A stretch of DNA of 64,000 nucleotides, from the NCBI GenBank assembly GCA_028704385.1, contig JAQVLA010000007.1, positions 1-64,000 of the forward strand. Reading direction: 5' to 3'. A program made the position numbers and the translations under genes. The stretch comes from Bacteroidales bacterium. Lineage in GTDB: Bacteria; Bacteroidota; Bacteroidia; Bacteroidales; F082. Under the pieces are notes generated by a model, which saw only the letters and a program-made list of their open reading frames with translations, had not been told where the DNA came from and searched no databases. Below, piece by piece: positions 14,784 to 22,952 of the stretch (positions are counted from its first letter, which is position 1; each line of letters begins with the position of its first letter).

Positions 14784-15914
14784 TTATAATCGTTGGGTCA
14801 CTTTTGGAATCATTTGTTGTTTCCAGCCGACAAAATCACCTTCGAGGATATGCTTTCGGGCTTCATTCACCAACCAAAGATAAAAGGATAAGTTATGCAA
14901 ACTGGCAATCATACTTCCAAGCATTTCCCCTGCTACGAACAAATGACGCAAATAAGCCTTAGTATATTGTTTATCAACGAAAGAAGTTCCGTTTTCGTCT
15001 ATCAGACTAAAATCGTTTTTCCATTTTTCGTTACGCATATTCAGTATGCCATTGCTGGTAAACAACATGCCATTGCGACCATTACGGGTAGGCATCACAC
15101 AATCAAACATATCAATCCCCAAAGCAATGCTTTCGAGTATGTTGGCCGGAGTTCCTACACCCATCAGGTAACGGGGTTTGTCTTTGGGAAGTATATCGCA
15201 CACCAATGCTGTGATTTCATACATCACTTCAGCCGGTTCGCCAACCGAAAGTCCTCCGATGGCATTTCCATCAGCACCGGCAGCGGCAATGGTTTCGGCC
15301 GATATTTTACGTAAATCCCTGTAGGTGGAGCCTTGAACGATTGGAAAAAGCGTTTGCTCGTAACCATAAAGCGGATTGCTTTCCTTCATCTGCTTCAGGC
15401 AACGGCCCAGCCACTGATGGGTGATGTCCATCGAACGCGCTGCATAGTCGTATTCGCAAGGGTAAGGGGTGCATTCGTCAAAAGCCATCATAATATCAGC
15501 ACCTATTTGCCGCTGTATGTCAACAGCTCTTTCGGGGGTAAAAGTATGACGCGAACCGTCGATATGTGATTGAAAGGTCACGCCTTCGGGAGTAAGTTTT
15601 CGTCTGGCACTGAGCGAGTAAACCTGATAACCGCCGCTGTCAGTAAGTATGGGTTTGTTCCAGCCATTAAACTTATGCAGGCCACCTGCTGCCTGCAACA
15701 CCTCTAATCCCGGACGCAGATAAAGGTGATAGGTATTGCCCAGAATGATCTGCGCTTCTACATCCGAAATTAAATCCCTCTGATGAACTGCTTTTACCGT
15801 TCCGGCAGTCCCAACCGGCATAAAAATCGGCGTTTGAATTGTTCCGTGTGCCGTGCTTATCGTACCAGCTCTAGCACTACTTTTTTTATCCAGCCCGTTG
15901 ATTACGAAATCCAT
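14784..15914 (-). CDS. tgt: tRNA-guanine transglycosylase
   Basis: Tgt exchanges guanine-34 of GUN-anticodon tRNAs for the queuosine precursor preQ1. The 376-residue protein shows ILGNTYHLYLRPG, TDSGGYQVYSL with the catalytic Asp, MAFDECTPYP, and GGLSVGEP. A nucleophile region sits at MGVGTPANILESI with FDCVMPTRNGRNG after it. The C-terminal zinc-site residues (CxC...C pattern) seen in E. coli Tgt are not obvious; only scattered residues of that region remain. I chose ATG 15914 because a TACTTTTG promoter box lies just beyond it. A queuosine-precursor transporter gene lies at 48441. Confidence 0.93.
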   Translation of the reverse strand: MDFVINGLDKKSSARAGTISTAHGTIQTPIFMPVGTAGTVKAVHQRDLISDVEAQIILGNTYHLYLRPGLEVLQAAGGLHKFNGWNKPILTDSGGYQVYSLSARRKLTPEGVTFQSHIDGSRHTFTPERAVDIQRQIGADIMMAFDECTPYPCEYDYAARSMDITHQWLGRCLKQMKESNPLYGYEQTLFPIVQGSTYRDLRKISAETIAAAGADGNAIGGLSVGEPAEVMYEITALVCDILPKDKPRYLMGVGTPANILESIALGIDMFDCVMPTRNGRNGMLFTSNGILNMRNEKWKNDFSLIDENGTSFVDKQYTKAYLRHLFVAGEMLGSMIASLHNLSFYLWLVNEARKHILEGDFVGWKQQMIPKVTQRL

Positions 15915-15929
15915 GCTTTGAATTTTGCG

Positions 15930-15937
15930 CAAAAGTA
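15930..15937 (-). promoter_or_regulatory. TAnnTTTG -7 promoter element for tgt
   Basis: Minus-strand TACTTTTG lies 16 bases upstream of the chosen tgt start. Its position inside the longer open frame argues for the shorter start. No clear -33 TTTG was seen. Confidence 0.45.
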
Positions 15938-16037
15938 CAGGTTTTTTTGGGCTGGTCATCTATACGATGGTATGGTTTGTAGCCTGCTGAATGTAATCTT
16001 GTACTTTTTCGGCATTGTTAATTAGTTTGACAAAAGT

Positions 16038-16071
16038 TTTGTGCCTGGTCTGTTTTGTTTGGATAATTTTG
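16038..16071 (+). promoter_or_regulatory. Bacteroidota-type promoter for glycosyltransferase operon
   Basis: TTTG (16038-16041) and TAATTTTG (16064-16071) are separated by 22 bp, matching the -33 TTTG and -7 TAnnTTTG elements recognised by the Bacteroidota primary sigma factor. It precedes the glycosyltransferase start by 23 bases. Confidence 0.6.
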
Positions 16072-16094
16072 CAATAACCAATTCTTATTAATGC

Positions 16095-17255
16095 ATGGTG
16101 ATACACTATGATTCGGTTGGGTTTGTGTTGAGTGCTGTTTTTATGCTGATGGTGCTCATTCAGTGGTTATTTTATGGGGCGTTTTTTTTACGGCTGGCTT
16201 TATATAAAAAGGAAATACCCAAAACGGATTTCTCCCCCGAACCGGTATCGGTTGTGATCTCAGCACGCAACGAATATCATAATCTGAAACGCTTTTTGCC
16301 CAAAATACTGGATCAGGATTATCCTGACTTTGAAGTGGTTGTGGTGAACGATTGTTCGGATGATGAATCGACTGAATTGTTGGATGATATGGCACGCCAC
16401 AATCCAAAACTAAAACTAGTCCACCTGACGCAAAGCCTGAATTTTTTTCAGGGAAAGAAATTTCCACTCAGCATGGGAATCAAATCGGCAAAGCATGATT
16501 TGCTGGTTTTGACGGATGCGGATTGCTTTCCCGAATCCAATCAGTGGCTCCGCAGCATTACAGCAGCGTATCATCCTGGAACAGAAGTGCTTTTGGCTTA
16601 CGGGCCATATCAAAAAATGAAGAGCTTATTAAACAGTCTCATTCGATTCGACACCCTGCATATTGCCATTCAATACCTGTCGTTTGCGCTGGCCGGTTTG
16701 CCTTATATGGGTGTCGGACGTAATTTGTCCTATCGTAAATCCTTGTTTTTGAAGAACAAAGGATTTACATCACATTACAAAATTGCTTCAGGTGACGACG
16801 ATTTATTTATCCATCAGGTAGCAAACAAACATAACACCCGTGTTTTGATTCAATCAAGTAACCGGATGCTTTCTGTTCCTAAAAAAACTTTTTCGGAATG
16901 GATCAGGCAGAAACGCCGGCATTTGATGACTGGTAAGTTTTATGCTTTTAAAATTAAAATGTTACTGGGGGCTTATAATATGTGTGCTTCCTTGTTTTAT
17001 GTTTTATTGGTAGCCTTGTTTTTCGTTGAACCCGCTTTTTCCTATCAGGATTGGTTTTGGCTTTTTCCTGCTGTTTTGGTGTTTGTTTTTGCCCTGAAAA
17101 CAATTCCCCAATGGATCATCTTTGCCAAAATTGCTTCAAAACTTGGCGAAAAGGGCTTGAAATGGATTATTCCCGTGATGGATTTCTTTTTTGTTATTTT
17201 TACACCTTCGCTTTTGCTTTTAAATGTTTTTGTCCGCAAGCCAAAATGGAAATAA
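16095..17255 (+). CDS. Family 2 glycosyltransferase, membrane-bound
   Basis: This 386-residue GT-A fold enzyme has an N-terminal membrane segment (about residues 9-32) and a catalytic domain starting PVSVVISARNEYHNL. The nucleotide-sugar-binding residues lie in VVNDCSDDEST and the metal-binding motif in LTDADCFPES. A GDDDLFIHQ segment supplies the likely catalytic base, and WIRQKRRH is a QxxRW-like motif. About three C-terminal membrane segments follow (residues 290-380). This layout is typical of processive or polyprenyl-linked sugar transferases; donor and acceptor are unknown. The next gene starts inside its last codons. Confidence 0.85.
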   Translation: MVIHYDSVGFVLSAVFMLMVLIQWLFYGAFFLRLALYKKEIPKTDFSPEPVSVVISARNEYHNLKRFLPKILDQDYPDFEVVVVNDCSDDESTELLDDMARHNPKLKLVHLTQSLNFFQGKKFPLSMGIKSAKHDLLVLTDADCFPESNQWLRSITAAYHPGTEVLLAYGPYQKMKSLLNSLIRFDTLHIAIQYLSFALAGLPYMGVGRNLSYRKSLFLKNKGFTSHYKIASGDDDLFIHQVANKHNTRVLIQSSNRMLSVPKKTFSEWIRQKRRHLMTGKFYAFKIKMLLGAYNMCASLFYVLLVALFFVEPAFSYQDWFWLFPAVLVFVFALKTIPQWIIFAKIASKLGEKGLKWIIPVMDFFFVIFTPSLLLLNVFVRKPKWK

Positions 17256-17851
17256 ATGATCAGTTAACGGAAAAAGCCAAACACGATCTGGTGCTGATTG
17301 ACAGGGCTCTTCAACACAAAGATCAGCAGGCTTATGCCGAATTGTTAAAAAGATATCGGGATGCCATTTATTTTCTTATGCTTAAGATGTCGGGTAATCA
17401 TTACGATGCCGAAGACCTGACTATTGAAGCTTTTGGGAAAGCTTTCCGGAATCTGCAACAATATACTGCGGATTATGCGTTTTCGACCTGGCTTTACCGC
17501 ATTGCCACCAATAATTGTATTGATTTTATGCGGCGTAACAACAGGATCCCTTCTGCTAATAAACTTTTCTGGAAATCGGAAGATCAGGAAGAATTGATTG
17601 ATTCAATCCCGTCTATGCTGCCAGATCCGGAAGAAGACCTGATGCACAAGCAAAAAATAAGGATGATGCGCCAGATAGTAGAAAAGCTTAAGCCTCACTA
17701 CCGCAATTTGATAACGCTTCGGTATTTTGAAGAGTTGAGCTACGATGAGATCACCCAGATACTTAACCTTCCTTTAGGAACTGTAAAAGCACAGTTATTC
17801 AGAGCCAGGGCATTTCTATTACAAATTATGGAAGAATCTGCGGGTTCTTAG
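17246..17851 (+). CDS. Sigma-70 family (ECF-type) RNA polymerase sigma factor
   Basis: This 201-residue sigma factor has region 2 at about residues 25-95 (AEDLTIEAFGKAFRNL; FSTWLYRIATNNCIDFMRR) and region 4 at about residues 140-195 (LITLRYFEELSYDEI; LPLGTVKAQLFRAR). Regions 1.2 and 3 are missing, so it is an ECF-type factor. I chose ATG 17246, which overlaps the glycosyltransferase gene by 10 bases and lies just before MEINDQLTEK; the longer frame is the other gene in a shifted phase. No anti-sigma gene is adjacent. Co-transcription with a glycosyltransferase hints at an envelope-related role, which is inference. Confidence 0.85.
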   Translation: MEINDQLTEKAKHDLVLIDRALQHKDQQAYAELLKRYRDAIYFLMLKMSGNHYDAEDLTIEAFGKAFRNLQQYTADYAFSTWLYRIATNNCIDFMRRNNRIPSANKLFWKSEDQEELIDSIPSMLPDPEEDLMHKQKIRMMRQIVEKLKPHYRNLITLRYFEELSYDEITQILNLPLGTVKAQLFRARAFLLQIMEESAGS

Positions 17852-17916
17852 TAAGGTTTTCTTTGTTTTTATCGCTTGTCTGTTTTCATAATTCCTTATC
17901 CTAGCGAGGCTTTTAT

Positions 17917-17924
17917 TAACTTTG
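17917..17924 (+). promoter_or_regulatory. TAnnTTTG -7 promoter element for hutU
   Basis: TAACTTTG lies 21 bases before the hutU start. The expected upstream TTTG is not clear. Confidence 0.45.
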
Positions 17925-17945
17925 CTGCAATAAAAAATTATTGCC

Positions 17946-19961
17946 ATGACTAATGAGTTAAAAGCTTTCCGGGAAGCTGTATTACAAGGCATTCCCGATG
18001 TTTTGCCCCGGCCAAAAACTTATGATGCCAACATCAATCATGCTCCCAAACGTAAGGATATACTTACAGCTGAAGAGAAAAAACTAGCGCTGAAAAATGC
18101 ACTCCGCTATTTTGATCCGAAACACCACCAGGAATTGGCACCTGAGTTTGCGGACGAACTCAAAAAGTATGGCAGAATTTATATGTACAGATTTCGGCCT
18201 GATTATCCCATTTCGGCCCGAAGTATCGAAGCATTTCCGCACAGATCCAAGCAGGCAGCCGCCATCATGTTGATGTTGAGTAATAACCTGGATCATGCTG
18301 TGGCACAGCATCCACATGAGTTGATAACTTATGGAGGCAATGGTGCTGTGTTTCAAAACTGGGCACAGTACCTGCTAACCATGCAATATTTGGCCACGAT
18401 GACGGATGAGCAAACACTGGCTATGTATTCAGGCCACCCGATGGGGCTTTTTCCATCACATCCTGATGCCCCACGAGTTGTAGTTACCAACGGAATGGTG
18501 ATTCCAAACTATTCGAAACCAGATGACTGGGAGCGATTTAATGCGCTGGGTGTATCGCAATATGGCCAAATGACGGCAGGCTCGTTTATGTATATCGGCC
18601 CTCAGGGAATAGTTCACGGCACAACAATCACAGTTCTCAATGCCAGCCGGATGAAGAATCACCCGGCCTATAAACAAGGTCCGAAATTGTTCGTAACAGC
18701 CGGACTTGGCGGAATGAGCGGCGCACAACCCAAAGCGGGTAACATTGCCGGCGTGGTTAGCATTACTGCGGAGGTTAATCCCAAAGCGGCTTACAAACGT
18801 CACGAACAAGGCTGGGTTGATGAAATTGCTGCCGATGCTGATGAAGCCATCGATCTGGCACTGGAATGGCAAAAACATAATATTCCACATTCTATCGCTT
18901 ATCTGGGTAATGTAGTTGAACTGTGGGAGCGATTGGCTGCCCGTGAAGTGAATGTGGATATGGGATCGGATCAAACTTCGCTACACAATCCCTGGGCAGG
19001 TGGGTATTATCCGGCCGGCCTTAGCTACGAAGAGGCTAACCAAATGATGGCCAATGAGCCGGAACAATTTAAAGAATGGGTAAAAAAATCCCTGATCAGA
19101 CAGGTTAATGCCATCAATAAACTTACAGCAAAAGGGATGTATTTCTTTGATTATGGCAATGCTTTTTTGCTCGAAAGTAGTCGTGCGGGTGCTGATATTC
19201 TGAACGAAAAAGGACAGTTTAAGTATCCTTCTTATGTGCAGGATATCATGGGCCCTATGTGCTTCGATTATGGATTTGGTCCTTTCAGATGGGTATGTAC
19301 CTCTTCCAAACCGGAAGATCTTGCGCTAACTGATAAAATTGCCTGTGAAGTACTAGAGGAAATTGCAAAAACAGCACCAGAAGAAATTCGCCGGCAAATG
19401 AACGACAACATCCATTGGATCAGGGAGGCACAGAAGAATAAACTGGTAGTTGGTTCGCAGGCAAGAATCTTATATGCTGACGCAGAAGGCCGCATCAGGA
19501 TAGCAGCTGCTTTTAATGATGCCATCGCCAGAGGCCAAATCAGTGCGCCTGTGGTGTTGGGAAGAGACCATCATGATGTTTCAGGTACGGACTCACCTTA
19601 TCGCGAGACATCCAATATTTATGATGGTTCTGCCTTTACGGCTGATATGGCCATCCAAAATGTAATTGGCGATTCATTCAGGGGAGCCACCTGGGTTTCA
19701 ATTCACAATGGAGGAGGCGTTGGCTGGGGCGAAGTGATCAATGGCGGCTTTGGTATGTTGCTGGATGGCTCTGCCGATGCTGACCGCCGGCTGCGAATGA
19801 TGCTGCACTGGGATGTTAATAATGGTATTGCCCGTCGCAGCTGGGCACGTAACAAAGAAGCTGTTTTTGCGATTAAAAGGGCAATGCAGCAAAACCCAGG
19901 ATTAAAAGTAACGCTTCCAAACTTTGCAGACGATTCACTGATTAACAAGGTGGATCTATAA
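17946..19961 (+). CDS. hutU: Urocanate hydratase (long Bacteroidota type)
   Basis: Urocanase adds water to urocanate, the second step of histidine degradation, using tightly bound NAD+. The 671-residue protein is longer than the ~555-residue proteobacterial enzyme, as is usual for the Bacteroidota type. Recognisable segments are ELITYGGNGAVFQNWAQY, QTLAMYSGHPMGLFPS, FVTAGLGGMSGAQPKAG with the NAD-binding glycines, DIMGPMCFDYGFGPFRW with the conserved Cys, and SIHNGGGVGWGEVINGG. Other hut genes are not adjacent; the gene stands alone with its own promoter box and a strong terminator. Confidence 0.95.
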   Translation: MTNELKAFREAVLQGIPDVLPRPKTYDANINHAPKRKDILTAEEKKLALKNALRYFDPKHHQELAPEFADELKKYGRIYMYRFRPDYPISARSIEAFPHRSKQAAAIMLMLSNNLDHAVAQHPHELITYGGNGAVFQNWAQYLLTMQYLATMTDEQTLAMYSGHPMGLFPSHPDAPRVVVTNGMVIPNYSKPDDWERFNALGVSQYGQMTAGSFMYIGPQGIVHGTTITVLNASRMKNHPAYKQGPKLFVTAGLGGMSGAQPKAGNIAGVVSITAEVNPKAAYKRHEQGWVDEIAADADEAIDLALEWQKHNIPHSIAYLGNVVELWERLAAREVNVDMGSDQTSLHNPWAGGYYPAGLSYEEANQMMANEPEQFKEWVKKSLIRQVNAINKLTAKGMYFFDYGNAFLLESSRAGADILNEKGQFKYPSYVQDIMGPMCFDYGFGPFRWVCTSSKPEDLALTDKIACEVLEEIAKTAPEEIRRQMNDNIHWIREAQKNKLVVGSQARILYADAEGRIRIAAAFNDAIARGQISAPVVLGRDHHDVSGTDSPYRETSNIYDGSAFTADMAIQNVIGDSFRGATWVSIHNGGGVGWGEVINGGFGMLLDGSADADRRLRMMLHWDVNNGIARRSWARNKEAVFAIKRAMQQNPGLKVTLPNFADDSLINKVDL

Positions 19962-19977
19962 AGCGGAAGGATTAAAA

Positions 19978-20013
19978 AAAAGCCGGTTGCTGAGAGAGCA
20001 ACCGGCTTTTTTT
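19978..20013. terminator. Bidirectional rho-independent terminator
   Basis: Perfect 10-bp arms AGCCGGTTGC (19981-19990) and GCAACCGGCT (19998-20007) with a 7-base loop are flanked by an A-run before and a T-run after. It can end both hutU and the converging gene at 20039. Confidence 0.9.
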
Positions 20014-20038
20014 ATGTGTACTTTAAACTACTTGAGTC

Positions 20039-21721
20039 CTATTGAATACTAATTTTTTCGATCTGTTTTTGGCCGTCGTATTCCAACGTAAGGATGTACA
20101 TTCCTTTGGTGAGCTTAGCGGTTAATTGGCCAAGTGAATGAGTTCCGGCATTCAGCTTTCCCATAGTAAGTTCAGCCAATTGTTTCCCGGTGACTGAGAA
20201 CAGGTTAACTTTTACTTCAGCACTTTTGTTCAAGTCAAAATATATTGTGTTTCCTGCCTCGATCGGATTGGGGTAGATATTAACTTTAGCAGATTCGGAT
20301 AATTCATCCTGACCCACATAACCATATGCAAACTGATTGCGTTCGTGTGTGGTAAATGACTGTCCGGTGAACAACGGTTCGCTTCCACCAATTATGGCAT
20401 AATATCCGGTGCCCTGTCCACAGCAAAGGCCATCTCCGCCAGCATCATAGATTACAAATTCATAGCAGCCCAGATCGGATACTTCGAGTGGCTGATTTAT
20501 TATGCTGTTAGGAGTTGAGTAAGGACCACCTGATTGAATCACTTCACCAATATGGTTTAACAATTCCCAACTGGTTTCTTCCGGGGCATTGTTGAGCAAA
20601 ATGAATAAACTGACAGCTTCTCCGTTTATATTAGGCGATTGTATAAACTCATAACTAATGGTATTATTCTTAGGATATTCGTCAGAACTGCCATTTATTG
20701 TTGTGACATTAATTTCCAGGGTGTTTTCATCCTGAAGGATAAATTCAATCTCATCTGCGTCAATTGTAGCTTTTTGCAGAAAGTCAAGCGAGCCGTTCCA
20801 TTCCATGGTATGCACTGACTCGCCATTCACAAAAAATTCCATCGTGGCACTTGTAAGTGGAGTAGAACCATAATTTACGATTTGAATAACAGGTTCCATG
20901 GTGCCGCTGCAATTTACGCTGGTAGTATTGTTGATGCTTATCACCGCAGCATCATTGGCATAAAAAGGAGTAAGCGGCCCGATACTGCTGTTGGCAGCCT
21001 GATGCACATGTTTGGAAGTGTTGTCCTGCACAAAACCAACTGCAGCTATTTCGTTGATATCATATACATTAGCCAGTTTCCAGGCAGCTTCCACAATATA
21101 ATAATCATCTTCCTCAAAATCCGGCAGACTGGTGCCATTTCGCGAAGGGATAAGAGCTTTCATTACGTTGTGGAACTGAGTTTCGCCGTTTGTGCCGGGA
21201 GGCGATGTAAAACTCACATTTTTTTCAATTACTGCGATATGTGCTACCAAATTGCCACTCACAGCCTGATCAGCACGAATCTGCATCGTCACATATACAC
21301 TGTCCTGATCATCAGACACGCGATGCTGCAGAAAAATTTCAAAAGGTGAAGGATTGTTTGCCGAATAATTGTTGATCATGGTCTGGCTTACCTGAGAGGG
21401 CATTCCATGAAACAAATTACCACTCATATAAAGATGAGGTACAGAATTGATGTTGTAATATGTCCGGCGGGCATTATTATCAACCGTGTTGTGTAAATAC
21501 ATGGGGTCGTTTCCCGGAGCCGGCCAACTCATATGATATTTTATCGAGGTAATTTTATCCTGATTGGCATTGAGCAGGGCGTCATAAGCCGGATTTTGAG
21601 CAGCACATGGCCCGCAAGTGGTACTCGTAAAATTTTCGGAAAGTAACATACGCGGCACCTGGTTCCAGGCAAGAAATGGCATCAATAAGCCAAGCATAAT
21701 GAGTGTAAATTGTTTTTTCAT
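20039..21721 (-). CDS. Secreted Omp28/thioredoxin-like protein with T9SS sorting domain
   Basis: This 560-residue protein starts with a signal peptide (residues 1-20, ending near AWNQ). The first domain (about residues 24-230) resembles Omp28-type thioredoxin folds: LLSENFTSTTCGPCAAQNP holds a CxxC pair, and the YHMSWPAPGNDPMY stretch follows. The middle part looks like beta-sandwich repeats, and a CCGQGTGYY segment is Cys-rich. The last ~75 residues (KVNIYPNPIEAGNTIYFD to the C-terminus) are a type A T9SS sorting domain. The protein is thus exported by Sec, then passed through the outer membrane by T9SS, and may act in extracellular thiol-disulfide chemistry. Confidence 0.83.
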   Translation of the reverse strand: MKKQFTLIMLGLLMPFLAWNQVPRMLLSENFTSTTCGPCAAQNPAYDALLNANQDKITSIKYHMSWPAPGNDPMYLHNTVDNNARRTYYNINSVPHLYMSGNLFHGMPSQVSQTMINNYSANNPSPFEIFLQHRVSDDQDSVYVTMQIRADQAVSGNLVAHIAVIEKNVSFTSPPGTNGETQFHNVMKALIPSRNGTSLPDFEEDDYYIVEAAWKLANVYDINEIAAVGFVQDNTSKHVHQAANSSIGPLTPFYANDAAVISINNTTSVNCSGTMEPVIQIVNYGSTPLTSATMEFFVNGESVHTMEWNGSLDFLQKATIDADEIEFILQDENTLEINVTTINGSSDEYPKNNTISYEFIQSPNINGEAVSLFILLNNAPEETSWELLNHIGEVIQSGGPYSTPNSIINQPLEVSDLGCYEFVIYDAGGDGLCCGQGTGYYAIIGGSEPLFTGQSFTTHERNQFAYGYVGQDELSESAKVNIYPNPIEAGNTIYFDLNKSAEVKVNLFSVTGKQLAELTMGKLNAGTHSLGQLTAKLTKGMYILTLEYDGQKQIEKISIQ

Positions 21722-21749
21722 AAGGATAAATTTAAGTATTGAGGTGCAA

Positions 21750-21779
21750 CAAAACTAAAAAAATATTTAAACTTGCAAA
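21750..21779 (-). promoter_or_regulatory. Bacteroidota-type promoter for the Omp28-like gene
   Basis: On the minus strand TTTG (21776-21779) and TAGTTTTG (21750-21757) are separated by 18 bp, 28 bases upstream of the start codon. Confidence 0.5.
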
Positions 21780-21791
21780 TTATTCTTGTGC

Positions 21792-21840
21792 ATACAGACA
21801 ACATTTTTAGCCCAAAAGTTGTCTGTATTACAAGTAATAC
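21792..21840. promoter_or_regulatory. Two overlapping dyads between divergent secreted-protein genes
   Basis: A perfect 11-bp inverted repeat, ATACAGACAAC (21792-21802) and GTTGTCTGTAT (21818-21828), has a 15-bp spacer. Overlapping its right arm is a second perfect dyad, GTATTAC (21825-21831) and GTAATAC (21834-21840). They lie in the intergenic region between two divergently transcribed T9SS cargo genes, just upstream of the promoter elements of the left gene, so a shared operator is plausible. No regulator gene is nearby. Confidence 0.55.
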
Positions 21841-21898
21841 AAATAAGATATTTTAGCACGATTCTTGTATGTAAATTATTTTAAAAAAACTTTTTGAT

Positions 21899-22639
21899 AT
21901 GAAGAAAATTTTATTTTTAGCTGTATTGTTAATCTCAGGAACGTTTGCCGGAGCTCAGGTTTTAACATTACATTGGGATGGACAGGACATTGAAAATGGT
22001 TCTACCGTTTATGTAAATGGTGAGATGACAGATAATGAATATGAAGAATATTTATCTCATGTGATGGTCAAAAACAATTCGGATCGCGACATAGCCGTAA
22101 AAGCAAGTAGGGAGGATATTGATGTGGTTGAGGGCTCAACAAATTATTTGTGCTGGGAAGCCTGTTATCCGGACGACGTAACGGAATCGCCCAATGCTTA
22201 TACTATTCTGGCCGGTGAAATGACACCAGACTGGGTTTTCGCTGGTCATTACCTTCCCCAGTTAAATACCGGAACTTCAACAATTAAATACACTTTTTTC
22301 AATGAAAACGAACCAGAAAATCAGGTGCATTTTTTTGTGAGTTATGTGATTTCACCAACTTCTTTGGATGATTTACTACTGAAAGCCACTATTAGTGAGG
22401 CTTACCCAAATCCCGCAACAATTCAGTTTGCCATTGATTACGATTTCCCTACCGGAGTTGAAACAGCTGATTTGAAATTGTTTAACATCGTGGGACAGGA
22501 AGTTTTATCAAAATCATTCACTGGTGTTAAAGGCAAAATTCAAGTTTCGGTGGCTGATTTACCAGAAGGAATTTATTTCTATAATCTTGTGTTAAACCAT
22601 GAATCAGCCTATGCTAAAAAGCTGATTGTAAGAAGATAA
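21899..22639 (+). CDS. Secreted protein with T9SS type A sorting domain
   Basis: This 246-residue protein has a signal peptide (residues 1-20, ending TFAGAQV), a globular region of about 130 residues, and a C-terminal T9SS type A sorting domain. That domain is about residues 160-246: SEAYPNPATIQFAIDYDF, the LKLFNIVGQEV segment, ending in the basic KKLIVRR. The globular part has two Cys in YLCWEACYPDD and is otherwise beta-rich; I do not recognise its function. It is secreted through the outer membrane by the type IX system. It is divergent from the other T9SS cargo gene, with paired dyads between them. Confidence 0.75.
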   Translation: MKKILFLAVLLISGTFAGAQVLTLHWDGQDIENGSTVYVNGEMTDNEYEEYLSHVMVKNNSDRDIAVKASREDIDVVEGSTNYLCWEACYPDDVTESPNAYTILAGEMTPDWVFAGHYLPQLNTGTSTIKYTFFNENEPENQVHFFVSYVISPTSLDDLLLKATISEAYPNPATIQFAIDYDFPTGVETADLKLFNIVGQEVLSKSFTGVKGKIQVSVADLPEGIYFYNLVLNHESAYAKKLIVRR

Positions 22640-22673
22640 ACTTAAAAAAATCAATTCATTTTTTAAGACAGAG

Positions 22674-22697
22674 AGCCGGTTATTTTCCGGCTTTTTT
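22674..22697 (+). terminator. Rho-independent terminator
   Basis: AGCCGG (22674-22679) and CCGGCT (22687-22692) form a short perfect stem with a 7-base loop, followed by a T-run. It lies 35 bases after the T9SS cargo gene. The remainder of 22698-22952 holds a small TGTCGGTCCGACA dyad near 22754 and the promoter box at 22849, with no gene. Confidence 0.75.
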
Positions 22698-22848
22698 CTT
22701 TTTCGAAAACGATTGAAATTTTTGTCTCTTAATATGAGTGACATAATACAAGGTGTCGGTCCGACAGTATCATTGGATTTCTCAGGTTGGTAAAAGACGT
22801 CACTTTCGGTGAATAAAAATGAAAAGTTGTTATTTTTCATATTTGGCT

Positions 22849-22856
22849 TATTTTTG
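22849..22856 (+). promoter_or_regulatory. TAnnTTTG -7 promoter element for the carboxyltransferase gene
   Basis: TATTTTTG lies about 96 bases before the start codon. A GTTG near 22825 is a weak -33 candidate. Confidence 0.35.
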
Positions 22857-22952
22857 CATGATTGGGCAGCTGTTTTTAGTGACAGCTTTTCCGAAGAAAA
22901 GTAAAAGTGATGTAGAAATCTAATCAGGATTACTGAACCAAAAATTACCAGT

